A stretch of 64,000 bases of DNA from Actinokineospora globicatena (GTDB lineage Bacteria > Actinomycetota > Actinomycetes > Mycobacteriales > Pseudonocardiaceae): NCBI RefSeq assembly GCF_024171945.1, contig NZ_JAMTCR010000006.1:124001-188000 (forward strand), in the 5' to 3' direction. Under the pieces are notes generated by a model. That model saw nothing but the letters and a program-made list of their open reading frames with translations, did not search any database and was not told the origin of the DNA. The position numbers and the translations under genes are program-made. This document shows, one piece after another, positions 61,673-64,000 of this stretch (position 1 is the stretch's first letter; the number at the start of each line of letters is the position of its first letter).

Positions 61673-62645
61673 CGGACACCGCCTTGCCTCTGGACTGGGC
61701 CTTCGCCGTGACCCGACCGGCGAGCCGGGGGTCGAGCACCGGGTAGAGCAGGTCGACGGCGAGGTTGAGCACCACGAAGAACAGCGCGGCCAGCACGATC
61801 ACCGCCTGCACCACCGGGATGTCCTGCGCGCTGACCGCCGACGCGGTGACCCGCCCGATGCCGTCGCGGGAGAACACCGACTCGGTGATCACCGAACCCG
61901 CCAGCAGGTTCCCCGCGAGCACCCCGACCAGGGTCAGCGCGGGCAGCGCGGCGTTGCGCAGCACGTGTCCGAAGTGGACCCGCGCTCGGCTCGCGCCCTT
62001 GGCCAGCACCACCTCGACGTACGGTTCGTCGAGCTGGGTGCGCAGGCTCTTGGCCAGCACCTGGCCGATGATGGCCCCCGTCGGCAGCGCCAGCGTCACC
62101 GCGGGCAGCACCAGCGCGGAGAACCCGTCCGACCCCAGCGCGGGTACCCAGCCGAGGTTGAACGAGAAGATCTGGATCAGCACCAGCCCCACCCAGAACG
62201 TCGGCAGCGAGTTGCCCAGCGGCGGCAACGACGCCAGGAACTGGCTGAGCCACCGCGACCGCGTGTACGTGCCCAGGATCGCGATCGCACCGCCGAAGAC
62301 GACCGCGAACAGCAGACCGAGCCCGGTGATCGACAGCGTGGAGGGCAACGCGTTGAGCACCAGCGTGGTCGCGTCCTCGCCGCTCGCGATGGACCGGCCG
62401 AAGTCGCCCTGGACGGCGGCGAGCAGGCGCTTGCCGTACTGCACCACGACCGGGTCGTCCAGACCGAGGGCGGCGTGCTCGCGGGCCACGTCCGCCGCGG
62501 TCAGCGTCGAGCCGCCGTCACCCCCGCCGAGCTTGGCGAGCACCGCGTCGCCCGGCAGCAGGTAGAGGATCACGAAGGACAGCGTGAACGCCGCCCACAG
62601 CACGACCACCGCCTGCGCCAGGCGGCGCGGTATCCCGTTCGTCAT
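61665..62645 (-). CDS. DppB-type ABC transporter permease
   Basis: A 326-residue permease. It starts with RRLAQAVVVLWAAFTLSFV and has the QYGKRLLAAVQGDFGRSI loop and an EAA motif region (AKGASRARVHFGHVLRN) of the family. ATG 62645 is fixed by its four-base overlap with the binding-protein stop. The frame extends upstream to 62726 but overlaps the coding end of the binding protein. Confidence 0.92.
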   Translation of the reverse strand: MTNGIPRRLAQAVVVLWAAFTLSFVILYLLPGDAVLAKLGGGDGGSTLTAADVAREHAALGLDDPVVVQYGKRLLAAVQGDFGRSIASGEDATTLVLNALPSTLSITGLGLLFAVVFGGAIAILGTYTRSRWLSQFLASLPPLGNSLPTFWVGLVLIQIFSFNLGWVPALGSDGFSALVLPAVTLALPTGAIIGQVLAKSLRTQLDEPYVEVVLAKGASRARVHFGHVLRNAALPALTLVGVLAGNLLAGSVITESVFSRDGIGRVTASAVSAQDIPVVQAVIVLAALFFVVLNLAVDLLYPVLDPRLAGRVTAKAQSRGKAVSGV

Positions 62646-64000
62646 CCGGCGAGCCAGGCGTCGAACAGCCGCATCCGCGAGGACGCCTCGAACGCCACGT
62701 CGTGCGTCTTCGGGCCGAGACCCCACACCTGGGTCAGCTCGAACACCGGCACCGCGTACGCCTGCTCGATGATCACCCGCTGCGCCTGCTCCACGGCGGG
62801 CTTGCGGGTGGCGTCGTCCACTGTGGCCGCTTGCGCGTCCAGCGTGGCGTCGAGCGGGTTGCCCGCGGCGAGCTTGCTGCGGTTGCCCGCCTTGGTGGAG
62901 AACAACTGCCGCAGGATGTCCGCGTCGGCCCGGGTCGTGTTGTACCAGATGAAGTCGTAGTCCCCGGCCAGCGTCAGCTGCGTGGTCTCCGCAGTGGTCC
63001 GCTGCTCGATCCGCAGGTCGAACCCGATCTTGCGCAACTGCTGCTGCACCAGCTCCAGCACGCTCTGGTTCTGGTTGAACACCAGCGAGAACACGATCTT
63101 CGCGGTCAGCCGCTGCCCGTCCTTGACCCGGATGCCGTCCGGACCGGGCGCCCAGCCCTGCTCGTCGAGCAGCTTCTTGGCGCCGTCGGGGTCGTAGGCG
63201 AGTTCCTTGGACAGGTCCAGGTGCAGCGGGGTGGCCGAGCCGAGGATGCTCGACGCGGGCTTGTAGTTCTTGGTCAGCACGGTGTCGGTGACCTCCTGGC
63301 GGTTGACGCCCTTGAGCACCGCCTGGCGCACCTTCACGTCGCTGAGCACGCCGCGGGTGACGTTCGCGTGCAGGTTGAACACGATGCCCGGGTTGGCCCG
63401 CACCGGCTCGGTGAACCCGTTGCCCGCGAACTGCGGCTCGTCGACCGGTTGCACGTCGGTGATCGCGTCGAGCTGACCGGAGGCGAGGCTGCCGGTGCGC
63501 ACGCCGGGTTCCGGCACGATCCGGAACTCCACCTTGTCCAGGTACGCCTCACCGGTGTGCTTCCACAGCGGCGAGCCCCAGGCGTAGCCCTTGCGCTTGC
63601 TGATCACGATCTGCTGGTTGGACTTGAAGCTCTCGAACACGAACGGCCCGGACCCGACCAGACCGTCGCCCTGGCACCGCTGCTCCGGGGTCTTCTGGTA
63701 GGCCGACGGCGCCAGCACGCCGAGCGACATCGTCGAGCTGGCCTGCAGGAACTGCGCGCTCGGGGCTGAGAAGTCGAGCCGCACCGTGCTCGGATCGACG
63801 ACCGTGGCGCTCTTGTACGCCGCGAGGTACCCGTTGCCCAGCTGCGCCTTCGGCCCGATCGCCTTGATGCCGTCGAAACTGGCCTTGACCGCGGCCGCGT
63901 CGACGGGGGTGCCGTCGGAGAACGTCGCCCCCTTGCGCAGGGAGAACGTGAAGCTGGTGGAGTCCGCGTTGACCTCCCACTTCTCCGCCAGCCAGGGGGT
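62642..64000 (-). CDS. Family 5 ABC substrate-binding protein, N-terminus off the window
   Basis: The frame remains open to the right edge, so the N-terminus and signal peptide are missing. The visible part of about 452 residues reads as an SBP_bac_5 protein: near the edge SFTFSLRKGATFSDGTPVDA, then GSGPFVFESF and a C-terminal lobe with VRQAVLKGVNRQEV. The first internal GTG at 63784 is not the true start. It is the first gene of the second importer operon and decides its ligand, probably a peptide or similar compound. Confidence 0.9.
   Translation of the reverse strand, partial: TPWLAEKWEVNADSTSFTFSLRKGATFSDGTPVDAAAVKASFDGIKAIGPKAQLGNGYLAAYKSATVVDPSTVRLDFSAPSAQFLQASSTMSLGVLAPSAYQKTPEQRCQGDGLVGSGPFVFESFKSNQQIVISKRKGYAWGSPLWKHTGEAYLDKVEFRIVPEPGVRTGSLASGQLDAITDVQPVDEPQFAGNGFTEPVRANPGIVFNLHANVTRGVLSDVKVRQAVLKGVNRQEVTDTVLTKNYKPASSILGSATPLHLDLSKELAYDPDGAKKLLDEQGWAPGPDGIRVKDGQRLTAKIVFSLVFNQNQSVLELVQQQLRKIGFDLRIEQRTTAETTQLTLAGDYDFIWYNTTRADADILRQLFSTKAGNRSKLAAGNPLDATLDAQAATVDDATRKPAVEQAQRVIIEQAYAVPVFELTQVWGLGPKTHDVAFEASSRMRLFDAWLAG

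Overview
The window is very GC-rich DNA. Its gene stock is typical of a filamentous actinomycete: an AfsR/SARP regulator with NB-ARC and TPR domains, mycothiol-type DinB proteins, a DUF6191 protein, a GlnX/GlnH pair, many MarR/XRE regulators, GTG starts, and one TTA codon in a secreted protease gene. A member of the Pseudonocardiales is my best guess, but this is inference from style and not from a marker gene. I saw no rRNA, tRNA, transposase, integrase, phage gene or CRISPR array. The sequence looks like chromosomal accessory and housekeeping-accessory DNA.

Region by region. 1-2.3 kb: a divergent type II restriction-modification pair (C5 methyltransferase and an Eco29kI-like GIY-YIG nuclease). 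2.4-3.6 kb: a secreted ricin-type lectin and a SAM methyltransferase. 3.6-13.5 kb: a sulfate-ester scavenging locus, with a TauD/AtsK-type dioxygenase divergent from a frameshifted ROK regulator, then a five-gene operon (substrate-binding lipoprotein, two permeases, arylsulfatase, double ATPase). 13.5-17.9 kb: a compact four-gene operon on the minus strand (TasA-like surface protein, SipW-type signal peptidase, LamG-fold surface protein, NB-ARC/TPR STAND ATPase). 18.3-24.5 kb: an ArsR-SRPBCC fusion, a PLP decarboxylase, two tandem secreted paralogues, a glycosyltransferase and a DUF11 surface protein. 24.7-25.4 kb: a Clp_N-type protein with a ribbon-helix-helix-like N-terminus.

26.0-31.0 kb: an amide-utilisation module (AmiC-like binding protein without a signal peptide, MarR, APC permease, formamidase, second MarR). 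31.1-34.2 kb: a two-gene signalling unit, a cNMP-binding histidine kinase and a response regulator fused to a thioredoxin-reductase-like flavoprotein. 34.4-38.1 kb: an XRE regulator, a 30-residue secreted-peptide candidate and the AfsR-like regulator. 38.5-46.9 kb: a frameshifted MFS exporter, a serine protease, an XRE/TPR regulator, an M15 peptidase, a universal stress protein and an Acg-type nitroreductase. 47.0-53.0 kb: a META lipoprotein, an MFS transporter, an M20 dipeptidase and a chemoreceptor. 53.7-56.8 kb: AraC/NmrA/DUF4345 genes and a GNAT. 56.8-64 kb: GlnH, GlnX and a second peptide-type ABC importer whose binding protein runs off the right edge.

Things that stand out: two genes (ROK, MFS) are each broken by one missing G in a G run, which may be assembly error; a ~120-bp repeat present twice (25.8 and 53.5 kb) carries a perfect TTATCCACA box; long perfect hairpins close most convergent gene pairs; a STAND ATPase sits at the end of a SipW secretion operon; and a receiver-flavoprotein fusion has lost the cysteines expected in its relatives.
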